Positions 47,521 to 57,407 of a stretch of DNA of 64,000 nt are shown in pieces. The translations under genes and the position numbers were made by a program. The stretch's first letter is position 1; each line of letters begins with the position of its first letter. Source of the DNA: Dickeya fangzhongdai. Lineage in GTDB: Bacteria > Pseudomonadota > Gammaproteobacteria > Enterobacterales > Enterobacteriaceae. The DNA lies in assembly GCF_002812485.1 (NCBI RefSeq), contig NZ_CP025003.1, positions 3,534,001-3,598,000 of the forward strand, given 5' to 3'. The notes under the pieces are model-generated. The model worked only from the letters and a program-made list of their open reading frames with translations, was not told the DNA's origin and ran no database searches.

Positions 47521-49689
47521 GTGCAACTGAGCGTTTCGACCAACCTGCGTCGAGTCATCTACAACAGCAGTTGGCTGTATAACCTGCGGATCCTGATCGC
47601 ACTCAGCGGCGTGGCGATCCTGCCCTGGTGGCTGGGTGTGCCCACCAGCACCATTCCCCTGACGCTGGGCGTGGTGGCCGCCGCCCTGACCGACCTCGAT
47701 GACCGCTTGTCCGGCCGTCTGTTTAACCTGTTGATTACGCTCGCCTGCTTTCTGGTCGCTTCGGTGTCGATCGAACTGCTCTACCCGTACCCCTGGTTAT
47801 TTATCGTCGGCCTGGCGATCTCGACCTGGAGCTTTATTCTGCTGGGCTCGCTGGGGCAACGCTACGCTACCATCGCTTTCGGTGCACTGCTGATCGCCAT
47901 CTATACCATGCTGGGCATTTCGCTTTATAGCGACTGGTATCAACAACCGTTCCTGCTGTTGCTGGGCGCGTTGTGGTATAACCTGCTGACGCTGCTCGGC
48001 CACCTGCTGTTCCCTATCCGGCCGCTGCAGGACAATCTGGCCCGCTGCTACCAGCAACTGGCTCACTATCTGGAAACCAAATCCAACCTGTTCGACCCCG
48101 ATATCGACGACAACGATCAGCCGTTGATCGACGTAGCGATGGCCAACGGTCAGTTGGTCGATACGCTCAATCAGGCCAAGGCGTCGCTGCTGACGCGGCT
48201 GCGCGGCGATCGTGGCCAGCGCGGCACCCGACGCACGCTGCACTATTATTTTGTCGCGCAGGATATCCACGAACGAGCCAGCTCGGCGCATATCCAGTAT
48301 GAACAACTGCGCCACACGCTGCGCTACAGCGATGTGCCTTTTCGGTTCCAGCGCTTGCTGTTCATGTTGTCCCGCGCCTGCCAGCAAGTTTCGCAGTCCA
48401 TTTTGCTACAGCAAAAATACCTGCATGACTACCGTATCGAGCGCGCCTTCTCCCATCTGGACGCCGCTATCGACAGGCTGGCTTTTCAGGGCGCGGAAAC
48501 CTTATCCATCAAGGCATTACGCCATCTGCTCAATAATCTGCGCGCGATTGACGCCCAGTTAATCAATATTCAGTCCGAACAGACGCTCGAACGCCATAAT
48601 CACCATCTCCCAGCAGAAAACCGGTTATCGGATGATAAAATCGCCGGCTGGAGCGATATCAGGCTGCGTCTCAACCGCCATCTTACGCCGCAGTCGTCGC
48701 TGTTCCGTCACGCAGTACGCATGTCGCTGGTGCTGTGCATCGGGTACGCCATTATTCAACTGGCCGGTTTGCACCACGGCTACTGGATTCTGCTGACCAG
48801 TCTGTTTGTCTGTCAGCCGAACTACAACGCCACTCGACGGCGTCTGGCGCTGCGTATTGTCGGCACGCTGGGCGGTGTGCTCATCGGCGTACCGCTGCTG
48901 TATATCGTTCCGTCGCTGGAAGGGCAACTGGCGCTGATTGTCATCAGCGGCGTACTGTTTTTCGCCTTCCGTACCGTGCAATATGCGCAGGCCACGCTGT
49001 TTATCACCCTGCTGGTGTTGATGTGTTTTAATCTGCTGGGCGAAGGACTGGAGGTCGCCATTCCCAGAGTGGTCGATACGTTGCTGGGCTGCGGCATTGC
49101 CTGGGCGGCGGTCAGCTTTATCTGGCCGGACTGGAAATTTCGCGGTTTGCCTGCGGTGATCGACAAGGCCATGAACAATAATTGCCGTTATCTCGACGCC
49201 ATCATGGTTCAGTATCATCAGGGCAAAGACAACGGGCTTCCTTATCGGATTGCCCGCCGCGACGCCCACAACAGCGACGCGGAGCTGGCTTCGGTGGTGT
49301 CCAATATGTCCGCCGAACCGCATGCCCGACCGAACACGCTGGAAAACGCCTTCAGATTGATGTGCCTCAATCACACCCTGTTGGGGTATATCTCCACTCT
49401 GGGCGCGCACCGCGAGCACATCCGATCGGCCGAAACCCTGCAATTGCTGAATGATGCCGTCTGTTACGTCGACGACGCACTGCACCAGGACAATGGCGAC
49501 CAGGCCGCGCTGGACAGAGAACTGGAGGCGCTGAAAAACCGCATCCATGCCCAGTCACCAGAGCAGGACAGTAAAGAACAGCTGGTATTACAACAGGTTA
49601 ATCTAATCATTGGCCTGCTGCCGGAACTGACGCAGCTAAAAAACCAGATGATTGCCGAAGAGAATCGACAACAGACCTCGATGCACTAA
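47521..49689 (+). CDS. yccS: YccS, inner-membrane FUSC-type transporter-like protein
   Basis: 722 residues from a GTG. There are two sets of transmembrane segments (about 20-160 and 395-530) separated by a cytosolic helical region, the YccS/FUSC layout shared with aromatic-acid exporter AaeB. DLDDRLSGRLFNLLITLACF and SLFVCQPNYNATRRRLALRI are typical. Substrate unknown. It overlaps convergent tfoX by four bases at the 3' ends. Confidence 0.93.
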   Translation: MQLSVSTNLRRVIYNSSWLYNLRILIALSGVAILPWWLGVPTSTIPLTLGVVAAALTDLDDRLSGRLFNLLITLACFLVASVSIELLYPYPWLFIVGLAISTWSFILLGSLGQRYATIAFGALLIAIYTMLGISLYSDWYQQPFLLLLGALWYNLLTLLGHLLFPIRPLQDNLARCYQQLAHYLETKSNLFDPDIDDNDQPLIDVAMANGQLVDTLNQAKASLLTRLRGDRGQRGTRRTLHYYFVAQDIHERASSAHIQYEQLRHTLRYSDVPFRFQRLLFMLSRACQQVSQSILLQQKYLHDYRIERAFSHLDAAIDRLAFQGAETLSIKALRHLLNNLRAIDAQLINIQSEQTLERHNHHLPAENRLSDDKIAGWSDIRLRLNRHLTPQSSLFRHAVRMSLVLCIGYAIIQLAGLHHGYWILLTSLFVCQPNYNATRRRLALRIVGTLGGVLIGVPLLYIVPSLEGQLALIVISGVLFFAFRTVQYAQATLFITLLVLMCFNLLGEGLEVAIPRVVDTLLGCGIAWAAVSFIWPDWKFRGLPAVIDKAMNNNCRYLDAIMVQYHQGKDNGLPYRIARRDAHNSDAELASVVSNMSAEPHARPNTLENAFRLMCLNHTLLGYISTLGAHREHIRSAETLQLLNDAVCYVDDALHQDNGDQAALDRELEALKNRIHAQSPEQDSKEQLVLQQVNLIIGLLPELTQLKNQMIAEENRQQTSMH

Positions 49690-50315
49690 TTGAGCCGGGG
49701 AGGCCTGAAAGCACGTGGGCTCGTGCTCTCGAACCATTCAATCAGTTCGCTGCGCATGCCTTGCGGCAGCGCGGCCTGATGGACGCCACAGATGGCGCCG
49801 GCCAGCGCCAGCAACACATTAACACTCAGGTTCTGGCTGACGGAACGCAGCTTAAGATAGCTGGTTTTCGCTCCGAGTCGGTGCAATTCATCGATGTTTC
49901 TAATCCCCACCTTCCAGAGCAGCCGTTCCAGATCGTGATTGATATTCGGCAGGTCTTTCAGCCTGATGCAGCGTTTTTTGGCGGCTTTATCCTGCCGGGC
50001 GCCCTGAAGAGACTGCGATGCCAGTTCCAGCAGCCCCGGCTCATCCCGCCAGAGCACCTCACCCACCAGATAGTAATTAAGCGGTACCGGCAGGCCGCGT
50101 TTGGTATAAATCAGTTTGGGCGTCTGCCGGTCAAGGAAAAAGTCCTCGTTATGCTGTGCCGCACGCAAATAGAGTTCTCCGCTGGAAACAAGCGCAAAAA
50201 TCACGCCGTCCGCCGCAATGCTATAACCGCCGAACTGAGATCGGGAGAGAATATTTCCCAGCGGAGCAAACACTGATTTCGCCTGCAAAATCCTTTTTTC
50301 GCATAGTCCTTTCAT
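49686..50315 (-). CDS. tfoX: TfoX/Sxy competence regulator
   Basis: 209 residues. The N-terminal TfoX domain (ILSRSQFGGYSIAADGVIFA, ELYLRAAQHNEDFFLDR) and C-terminal TfoX_C domain (CIRLKDLPNINHDLERLLWK, VGIRNIDELHRLGAKTSYLK) are intact. It cooperates with CRP at CRP-S promoters to activate DNA-uptake genes. Divergently transcribed from sulA, as in E. coli. Confidence 0.95.
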   Translation of the reverse strand: MKGLCEKRILQAKSVFAPLGNILSRSQFGGYSIAADGVIFALVSSGELYLRAAQHNEDFFLDRQTPKLIYTKRGLPVPLNYYLVGEVLWRDEPGLLELASQSLQGARQDKAAKKRCIRLKDLPNINHDLERLLWKVGIRNIDELHRLGAKTSYLKLRSVSQNLSVNVLLALAGAICGVHQAALPQGMRSELIEWFESTSPRAFRPPRLN

Positions 50316-50493
50316 TACTTTTTCCTTGTATTGAACGTTTTTTCCTGTTTACCAGAGACATCCGTAACTGGAACAATTAATTAAACACAGCAAAACTGCG
50401 TCTTCAAATACAAAAAATGTTATGCAGGCAACGACATAACGATTATGCGAAGCGCTTTCAGAAATTCCGGTTGATCTTTGCTCACACAAAAGA

Positions 50494-50513
50494 TACTGTA
50501 CACACATACAGTA
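50494..50513 (+). promoter_or_regulatory. LexA box of sulA
   Basis: TACTGTACACACATACAGTA, a full SOS operator (CTGT-N8-ACAG with flanking TA) 21 bp before the sulA ATG. Confidence 0.95.
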
Positions 50514-50534
50514 ATGCTGTGAGGTAAAGAAATC

Positions 50535-51029
50535 ATGCGTACTCAAACCATCCGTTCCCGCCATGTCTGCCACTCGTCACACCTGGGTCATAACGCGATG
50601 CCGAAAACCGCCTCCAGCGGGTTCATCAGCGAAATCGTCTATGGTGATGATCATCCCATGCTGACACCGCTGTTGCTTCCTTTATTACAGCAACTGGGAT
50701 CGCAGTCGCGCTGGTTGCTCTGGCTTTCCCCGCAGCAAAAACTCAGCCGCTTGTGGCTGCAACAGGCAGGATTGCCGCTAGAGAAAATGATTGAACTGCA
50801 TCGCATCAATCCGGTATCTACCGTTGACGCAATGGAGAAAGCATTACTGACGGGTAATTACAGCGTCGTATTGTGCTGGCTGCCAAATGAGCTGGATGAT
50901 GAACAAAAAATGCGGTTGCAAAGAGCGGCACAGCATGGAAATACCTATGGATTTATTATGCGTCCAGAGGAAAAAACAATCACAAGACCATTTTCCACAC
51001 TAAAAATTCACTCAAGATTGTATCATTAA
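50535..51029 (+). CDS. sulA: SOS cell-division inhibitor SulA
   Basis: 164 residues. The central block ([40 protein letters not shown]) binds FtsZ. The C-terminal KIHSRLYH keeps the final Tyr-His recognised by Lon. LexA controls it through the operator just upstream. Upstream of ompA and divergent from tfoX, as in E. coli. Confidence 0.95.
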   Translation: MRTQTIRSRHVCHSSHLGHNAMPKTASSGFISEIVYGDDHPMLTPLLLPLLQQLGSQSRWLLWLSPQQKLSRLWLQQAGLPLEKMIELHRINPVSTVDAMEKALLTGNYSVVLCWLPNELDDEQKMRLQRAAQHGNTYGFIMRPEEKTITRPFSTLKIHSRLYH

Positions 51030-51392
51030 ATGAATATTAGGACTTTTCTTACAGGGATGTAGCAGGCTACCCGTAGCCCCCGGAAATACAGTGCCCGGGA
51101 TGTTATTGCGAAGTGTTAATATCAAGAGACATCTGGTTAATCTGACAAAATCGTCCATTATTTGTTAGTAATTATGTATGAACGACTGATTTTTTCATGG
51201 TGTCTGTCACATCATACTTGTAACTTTCTCACCACGTTGTAGACTTTAGCTCGCTGGAGTTGCCCTTTCATAACGTCAGTTCACTGGCAGCAAGTAATTA
51301 GACCAAGGGCAATATCTCCGAGAAAGGATTTTAACCAAAGGCTGATTAGCTTTCAGAGTTAATTGCCGATTTGGATGATAATGAGGCGTAAA

Positions 51393-52457
51393 ATGAAAAA
51401 AACAGCTATCGCGATTGCAGTGGCACTGGCTGGCTTTGCTACCGTAGCACAAGCCGCACCGAACGATAACACCTGGTACGCAGGTGGTAAACTGGGTTGG
51501 TCCCAGTACCACGATACCGGCCTGAACGGCAATGGTTACAACGTGACCAACGCTGCGCAGAGCCAACTGGGTGCTGGCGCATTCGGCGGTTATCAGGCTA
51601 ACCCGTACCTGGGTTTTGAAATGGGCTACGACTGGCTGGGCCGTATGAAGTATAACGGCGGCAACCAGGGCAGCTTCAAAGCTCAAGGCGTTCAGCTGGC
51701 AGCTAAACTGAGCTATCCGATCGTTGACGATCTGGACATCTACACCCGTCTGGGTGGTTTTGTATGGCGTGCAGACAGCCACGACAATTCCGGCCTGAAC
51801 GACCACGACACCGGCGTTTCTCCGCTGGCAGCTGTGGGTGTTGAATACGCTATCACCAAAAACTGGGCAACCCGTCTGGATTACCAGTGGGTGAACAACA
51901 TCGGCGACGCGTCCACCGTTGGCGGTCGTCCGGACAATGGCCTGCTGAGCGTGGGCGTTTCTTACCGTTTCGGTCAGGAAACTGCTGCTCCGGCTCCGGT
52001 TATTGCTCCAGCTCCGGCCCCGACTCCGGCCCCGGCTCCGGTTGTTCAGACCAAACGCTTCACTCTGAAGTCTGACGTACTGTTCAACTTCAACAAAGCA
52101 ACTCTGAAACCGGAAGGTCAGCGTTCTCTGGACCAGCTGTACTCTCAGCTGAGCACTCTGGATCCGAAAGACGGTTCCGTAGTGGTTCTGGGCTTCACCG
52201 ACCGTCTGGGTTCCGACCAGTACAACCAGACTCTGTCCACCAAACGTGCACAGACCGTTGTTGATTACCTGGTTCACAAAGGTATCCCGGCTAACAAGAT
52301 CTCTGCTCGCGGTATGGGTAAAGCTAACCCGGTTAGCGGTTCTACCTGCACTAACGTGAAAGCTCGCGCTGCACTGATCGATTGCCTGGCACCGGATCGT
52401 CGCGTAGAGATCGAAGTAAAAGGTATCAAAGACGTAGTGACTCAGCCTCAGGCTTAA
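51393..52457 (+). CDS. ompA: Outer membrane protein A
   Basis: 354 residues from [20 protein letters not shown], with cleavage after the following Ala. An eight-stranded barrel (to about residue 195) is followed by a Pro-Ala hinge ([17 protein letters not shown]) and the C-terminal OmpA peptidoglycan-binding domain (LNFNKATL-type start and [20 protein letters not shown] with the disulfide cysteines). A 5' untranslated stretch of over 100 bp precedes it, as in E. coli, where MicA acts. Codon bias is strong, typical of a highly expressed gene. Confidence 0.97.
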   Translation: MKKTAIAIAVALAGFATVAQAAPNDNTWYAGGKLGWSQYHDTGLNGNGYNVTNAAQSQLGAGAFGGYQANPYLGFEMGYDWLGRMKYNGGNQGSFKAQGVQLAAKLSYPIVDDLDIYTRLGGFVWRADSHDNSGLNDHDTGVSPLAAVGVEYAITKNWATRLDYQWVNNIGDASTVGGRPDNGLLSVGVSYRFGQETAAPAPVIAPAPAPTPAPAPVVQTKRFTLKSDVLFNFNKATLKPEGQRSLDQLYSQLSTLDPKDGSVVVLGFTDRLGSDQYNQTLSTKRAQTVVDYLVHKGIPANKISARGMGKANPVSGSTCTNVKARAALIDCLAPDRRVEIEVKGIKDVVTQPQA

Positions 52458-52522
52458 TTGCCGCTGAGATTGCACTTACAAGAAGTGCGGTAATCTCCAT
52501 AAGGTTGCTGTCACTTCCACAG

Positions 52523-52555
52523 AAAACAGTCTCTGTTTTACAGAGACTGTTTTTT
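52523..52555 (+). terminator. ompA terminator
   Basis: AAACAGTCTCTG and CAGAGACTGTTT form a 12-bp perfect stem around TTTTA, followed by Ts. Confidence 0.93.
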
Positions 52556-52556
52556 A

Positions 52557-53160
52557 TTTCCACAAATCAATACTTCCCATCAATAACGTTATCCTACCCC
52601 GAGGATTTCGCTTTCCCCTCATAGAATAAATCAATGATATGAATGTTATAGCGATACCAGGCGAGTGGTATGTTACTCAGCAAATGCAACGTCTTCGTTC
52701 ACAGAGATAAACCGATAAATATAGCGATGCCATGCTTACTTAAGTAAGCGACAAAAATGACACAAAAAATGATGTTTCCTGTCATCGAAAAACGGATTTT
52801 TTTTCACTTTCCCCGCTCAGGATTGCAGACTGGCTGTCAGTCTTAATACTGAATTTTAAATACAACGTTTTTCGATTGAAAAAATAGACACATCGACTTT
52901 ATTAACTCATCGGATAATCTCATTAACTTCTGATTTTAAAAGTGTCCCGGTGAACGAATGAGAAGAGTCGTCATCAAGAGTGAAGGCAATGGAGAAAATA
53001 TACAGCATATAAAAACCATATCATTCTGACACCCAAATTTCAGGGTAAACACATCAGAAGGAAATGGATTTAATATTAAAATTTGGAAATCTCTGTGAAT
53101 ATGCACAGATGAAAGTACACCGTAATATGTCGATGTTATTCAAATGAGGTCACAGCTAAC
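52557..53160. other. AT-rich spacer after ompA, no gene seen
   Basis: About 600 bp, clearly AT-richer than the flanks, without a credible reading frame on either strand. The only marked element is the perfect 16-bp palindrome GCTTACTTAAGTAAGC at 52734-52749. In E. coli matP lies downstream of ompA; nothing like it is here. Confidence 0.6.
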
Positions 53161-53513
53161 ATGAAGGAAAATAGCGTAGGCGCCAGTATAGCCGGTTCGG
53201 CATCCACTGGCAGCGCCACCGTCAGATGCAGAGCAGGGTTAAATCAGGCTCCGCATCTGACGGTGGATTATATTCCAGCGGCACACTGCGCAGCGTTTCC
53301 AGCGACGGCAGAACCACCAAAATTCCCTATCGCTTATATTCAGACAGCACGCGCACCAATGAAATAACTATTGGCGGCAGCGTACAGATTAACGCCAATG
53401 GTACCGCACAGGATATTACGGTTTATGGTTGAATACTGCCGGGAGATCAAAGCAGCGCCAGTCCAGCGATAGGAACCTATACCAACACCGTTGTCGCCAC
53501 GCTTTTCTGGTAG
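53161..53513 (+). pseudogene. Spore-coat-U (Csu-type) pilin remnant 1
   Basis: Pieces of a spore-coat-U domain are spread over frames. SIAGSASTGSATVRCRAG is in one; GGLYSSGTLRSVSSDGRTTK, IPYRLYSDSTRTNEITIG and QINANGTAQDITVYG are in another. A TGA then replaces the Arg usual in VYGR, and ILPGDQSSASPAIGTYTNTV follows in frame to a TAG. No signal peptide remains. One frameshift and one nonsense mutation make it non-functional. Confidence 0.75.
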
Positions 53514-53532
53514 CCATATTTTTTAACTGCGA

Positions 53533-54042
53533 GTGGATAGGTCAGCGAAGTTATTTCTGATGGTTGATGCCGTCAGCAAGACCAGAACGGCCACCATTAA
53601 CGTTTTCGCCACCATCATTGCCGGTTGTGCCTTCGGTACCACGATGGGCTTCTATTCCGGTGATCTGGGAACGATTGATTTCGGAATGCATACGGAAATC
53701 CCGAATAATCGCCATGCCGCAGGCGGTGAAGGAGCCGGATCGATTGTGGTGACCTGTACGCCAGACTCGTCCATGACTATCACGCTTGATTACGACTAAA
53801 ATAGCGGCGGCAGTTCTGCTCATTATCTGAAAAACACGAATACCGCGGATAGAATTGCCTACCAGCTTTATCAGGACGCCAATTGTTCTACAATTTGGGG
53901 AACCGGTGCGCTGACATATAGCGTGAGTTCATTTCCGGAAAAAAATACAGTGGCATATCGTTTATGACCGGTTATTTTGACAAGCTCAGCAACCCGCATA
54001 GGTACCTATACGGATAAGGTGACAATAACCATTTCATATTGA
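53533..54042 (+). pseudogene. Spore-coat-U pilin remnant 2
   Basis: One frame runs the whole length but contains in-frame stops at 53797 (TAA) and 53965 (TGA). Its reading (GTIDFGMHTEIPNNRHAAGG, AGSIVVTCTPDSSMTITLDY, IAYQLYQDANCSTIWGTGAL, IGTYTDKVTITISY) is a full spore-coat-U domain. The N-terminus looks like a worn signal peptide. Two nonsense mutations in otherwise readable sequence suggest fairly recent decay. Confidence 0.8.
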
Positions 54043-54054
54043 ATCAGAGAAAAT

Positions 54055-54657
54055 GTGAAACGGACGACAATAATTTACCTGCTTGTTTTAATGTTTATCT
54101 CCCATGCCGGTCTGGCCGATTTATCAAACCATTGAAACCAACCAACGCAGCACTACCGTCTGGCTGGGAAATAAATCGCACCAGGATACAAAATTACAGA
54201 TACAGGTTGTAGCCTGGCATCAGGAAAATAATCACGATGTTTATCATGACCCTAATGACGTCATCGCCAGCCCGTCCTTTACCTCCATTCCAACGGCAAA
54301 ACGGCAATTAATCCGGTGATGAGGCTCACCACGCTGCCTGCCGGCCAGCAAACAGCCTATCGCATTATTATTGATGAAGTGCCGGATTATTCCCCCGCTG
54401 ACGGCACGCTGGCGGTAAATATGGTGGTGATGAAGGACTGTTTAATTATCAGCGCACCGGATGTCGATTTCGGTTCGGCCGCCTTCCCTTCGGCATTCAC
54501 GTCCGTCAGCAGCAACATCATCGCCGTACAGCGCACCCAAACCCCCCCCTTACAGCATCAATCTGAGCGGCACGAACGATCTCGGCAACCGGCGGCAGAT
54601 GGCGCCGGTGCCGGCAGGGACTTAACCGATACCGTAACGATCACGCTGACTTACTAA
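54055..54657 (+). pseudogene. Fused remnants of pilus chaperone and tip pilin (usher deleted)
   Basis: It starts with a GTG and signal peptide KRTTIIYLLVLMFISHAGLA, then shifts frame into chaperone sequence (IYQTIETNQRSTTVWLGNKS, KLQIQVVAWHQENNHDVYHD). A second shift continues it (RLTTLPAGQQTAYRIIIDEV). The sequence then passes directly into a spore-coat-U C-terminal domain (DCLIISAPDVDFGSAAFPSA), which is shifted again at a run of eight Cs (54542-54549). The chaperone C-terminus, usher and adhesin N-terminus have been deleted. Confidence 0.75.
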
Positions 54658-54796
54658 GCTGTCCCCCCATCATGCAGGACACGGCAGCCTGGGCACGCAT
54701 TCAAATCTGATAAAGACCAAAACGAACAGGGCAGGGAACCGATACCGGCTCCCCGCCCTGTCATACCACGCCGCCACAGCAGCGTACGCCCGTCGA

Positions 54797-55759
54797 TCAG
54801 GCGCTGGCGGTATTCAGTTGTTCAATCTCCCGAAGCGTCAGCGTCAGCCGGGTAGCGCTGGCCAGCTCCGCCACCTGCTCGACCGACGTGGCGCTGACTA
54901 TCGGCGACGTCACGCCGGGCCGGGCAATCAGCCATGCCAGCGCGACCTGACCCGGCGAGGTGCGGTGCGCCTCGGCCACCTGATCAAGTGCCTCAAGAAT
55001 CGCCAGACCGCGCGGGTTGAGATAACGTTCCACCACGCCCTGACCGCGCGCGCTTTTCGCGGCATCGGCAGCCGAGCGATATTTGCCGGACAAAAAGCCG
55101 CTCGCCAGCGAATAATACCCAATCACGCCCAGCCCGTTGGCCTTCACCACCGGCTCCAGCGTGGATTCATAGTGCTGGCGATCGTACAGGTTATATTCCG
55201 GCTGCAGGGTTTCATAACGCGCCAGATGGTTATCCTTGCTAACCTGCAACGCCTGCGCCAGACGTTCGCCGTCATAATTGGATGCGCCGATGGCGCGTAC
55301 CTTGCCTTCGCGGATCAGCGCGTCGAACGCCGACAGCGTCTCTTCCAGCAGGGTGCTTTTATCATCATCATGGGATTGATACAGGTCGATATAATCGGTC
55401 TGCAGGCGACGCAGCGAATCTTCCACCGCCCGACGGATGTAAGCGGCCGACAACCCGTGCCGCTCGCCGCCCATGTCCTTGCCCACTTTGGTGGCGATAA
55501 TCACCCGATCGCGGTTTCCACGTTGTTTCAGCCAGTTGCCAATAATGCTTTCCGACTCGCCGCCTTTATTGCCTGGCGCCCAGGTCGAATACATATCAGC
55601 GGTATCAATAAAGTGCAGCCCTTGATCAAGCAGGGCGTCCAGCACCCGAAACGAGGCTGACTCGTCAATGGTCCAGCCAAACACGTTGCCGCCAAAAGTC
55701 AGCAACGGCACCCGAATTCCTGAATGTCCCAGTTCTCGTAATGCGTCAGACGCAGGCAT
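54797..55759 (-). CDS. Aldo/keto reductase
   Basis: 320 residues from the ATG at 55759 with AAGGAG six bases upstream. An intact TIM-barrel AKR is visible: FIDTADMYS (catalytic Asp and Tyr), VIIATKVG (Lys), LYQSHDDD (His) and late cofactor-binding residues around ARPGVTSPIVSATSVEQV. It reduces aldehydes or ketones with NADPH. Closest in style to YajO/Gpr-like enzymes, but the substrate cannot be told. It stands alone between the pilus remnants and nupC. Confidence 0.9.
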   Translation of the reverse strand: MPASDALRELGHSGIRVPLLTFGGNVFGWTIDESASFRVLDALLDQGLHFIDTADMYSTWAPGNKGGESESIIGNWLKQRGNRDRVIIATKVGKDMGGERHGLSAAYIRRAVEDSLRRLQTDYIDLYQSHDDDKSTLLEETLSAFDALIREGKVRAIGASNYDGERLAQALQVSKDNHLARYETLQPEYNLYDRQHYESTLEPVVKANGLGVIGYYSLASGFLSGKYRSAADAAKSARGQGVVERYLNPRGLAILEALDQVAEAHRTSPGQVALAWLIARPGVTSPIVSATSVEQVAELASATRLTLTLREIEQLNTASA

Positions 55760-56013
55760 TGTCATCTCCTTGTGTTGTTTCCCAGCCCGACGAGGTTGCC
55801 GGCGGGGAATCTTCATCACAGCATTTTCCGGTCAGACATGATGAAATCGTCCCGACATCACCCAGACAGAAGTGAATGCTATGAGACCCACGCTTTAGTT
55901 TAGGTTATTTTCCGCGATATAATCTCGCTTTTGCGCCTTACGTCTCATTTTAAGCGCAATCGTTACATAAAATGACGACCAAAAATCGGCCCCTATCATA
56001 ATTTGGAGCAAAC

Positions 56014-57195
56014 ATGTCCAACATTCTGCAATTTATTCTGGCGCTGCTCGTTGTCGCCGGCCTGTCACTGCTGGTGTGCCGCGATCGTAAAAGCATTCGC
56101 GTCAGGTATATTGTTCAACTTTTAGTCATTGAAATTCTGCTTGCCTATTTCTTCCTCTATTCCAGCGCAGGCTTGGGTTTCGTAAAAGGCTTTGCGGGTC
56201 TGTTCGACAAGCTGCTCAGTTTCGCTGGAGAAGGCACCACCTTCGTCTTCGGCAATATCGGTAACAATAGCTTCGTGTTCTTCCTGAAAGTACTGTGCCC
56301 GATCGTGTTCATTTCCGCGCTGATCGGTATTTTGCAGCACATCAAAGTCCTGCCGTTCATCATCCGTCTGATCGGTACCATCCTGTCCAAAGTCAACGGC
56401 ATGGGCAAACTGGAATCCTTCAACGCCGTCAGCTCGCTGATTCTGGGCCAGTCTGAAAACTTCATCGCGTATAAAGACATTCTGGGGCAGATGTCCGAGA
56501 AACGGATGTACACCATGGCCGCCACCGCCATGTCCACGGTATCGATGTCAATCGTCGGCGCCTACATGTCGATGCTGGACGCCAAATACGTCGTGGCGGC
56601 GCTGGTGCTCAACATGTTCAGCACCTTCATCGTGCTGTCGCTCATCAACCCTTACGACACCAACGAAGAAAAAGAGCTGCACCTGAGCAACCTGCACGAA
56701 GGTCAGAGCTTCTTTGAAATGCTGGGCGAATACATTCTGGCGGGTTTCAAGGTTGCGGTGATCGTCGCCGCTATGCTGATCGGTTTCATCGCGCTGATCG
56801 CCGGCATCAACGCCCTGTTCAGCGCCGTATTCGGTCTGAGCTTCCAGGAAGTGCTGGGTTACGCGTTCTATCCGCTCGCCTGGGTGATGGGCATTCCGAA
56901 AGCCGAAGCGTTGCAGGTCGGCAGTATTATGGCGACCAAGCTGGTATCCAACGAATTCGTCGCCATGATGGAACTGCAGAAAGTGGCCGGTCAGCTGTCG
57001 CCGCGTAGCGTGGGCATCCTGTCGGTCTTCCTGGTATCTTTCGCCAACTTCTCGTCGATCGGCATCGTGGCCGGGGCGATCAAGGGGCTGAACGAAATGC
57101 AGGGCAACACCGTTTCCCGTTTCGGCCTGAAGCTGGTGTACGGCTCCACGCTGGTCAGCTTGCTGTCCGCCGCCGTCGCCGGTCTGGTGCTGTAA
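56014..57195 (+). CDS. nupC: NupC nucleoside permease (H+ symporter)
   Basis: 393 residues with about ten transmembrane segments; family blocks [60 protein letters not shown] and [11 protein letters not shown] are present. It imports pyrimidine nucleosides and adenosine with protons. TTTGGAG is the ribosome site. The upstream AT-rich region (55,890-55,990) holds a TATAAT box; I could not place a confident CRP or CytR site by eye. Confidence 0.95.
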   Translation: MSNILQFILALLVVAGLSLLVCRDRKSIRVRYIVQLLVIEILLAYFFLYSSAGLGFVKGFAGLFDKLLSFAGEGTTFVFGNIGNNSFVFFLKVLCPIVFISALIGILQHIKVLPFIIRLIGTILSKVNGMGKLESFNAVSSLILGQSENFIAYKDILGQMSEKRMYTMAATAMSTVSMSIVGAYMSMLDAKYVVAALVLNMFSTFIVLSLINPYDTNEEKELHLSNLHEGQSFFEMLGEYILAGFKVAVIVAAMLIGFIALIAGINALFSAVFGLSFQEVLGYAFYPLAWVMGIPKAEALQVGSIMATKLVSNEFVAMMELQKVAGQLSPRSVGILSVFLVSFANFSSIGIVAGAIKGLNEMQGNTVSRFGLKLVYGSTLVSLLSAAVAGLVL

Positions 57196-57243
57196 TCCCG
57201 CCGTCTTGAGAATGACATCTCGCTGACACACCAGGCATACCAT

Positions 57244-57275
57244 CCCCGGCGTTTACCGCGCCGGGGATTCTTTTT
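57244..57275 (+). terminator. nupC terminator
   Basis: CCCCGGCG and CGCCGGGG, an 8-bp perfect stem around TTTACCG, followed by ATTCTTTTT, 48 bp after the nupC stop. Confidence 0.9.
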
Positions 57276-57407
57276 CTACAAACCCTGACATATCTTCCAT
57301 ATTTCCTCCATTTTTGTCCTCCGTTCGCTGTTTAAACTAGTATCATAATATTCAGTGTTTCATGGGCTTATCTTGGCCTGTGCTGATTGGAGGTTCCTTC
57401 CATAGCT

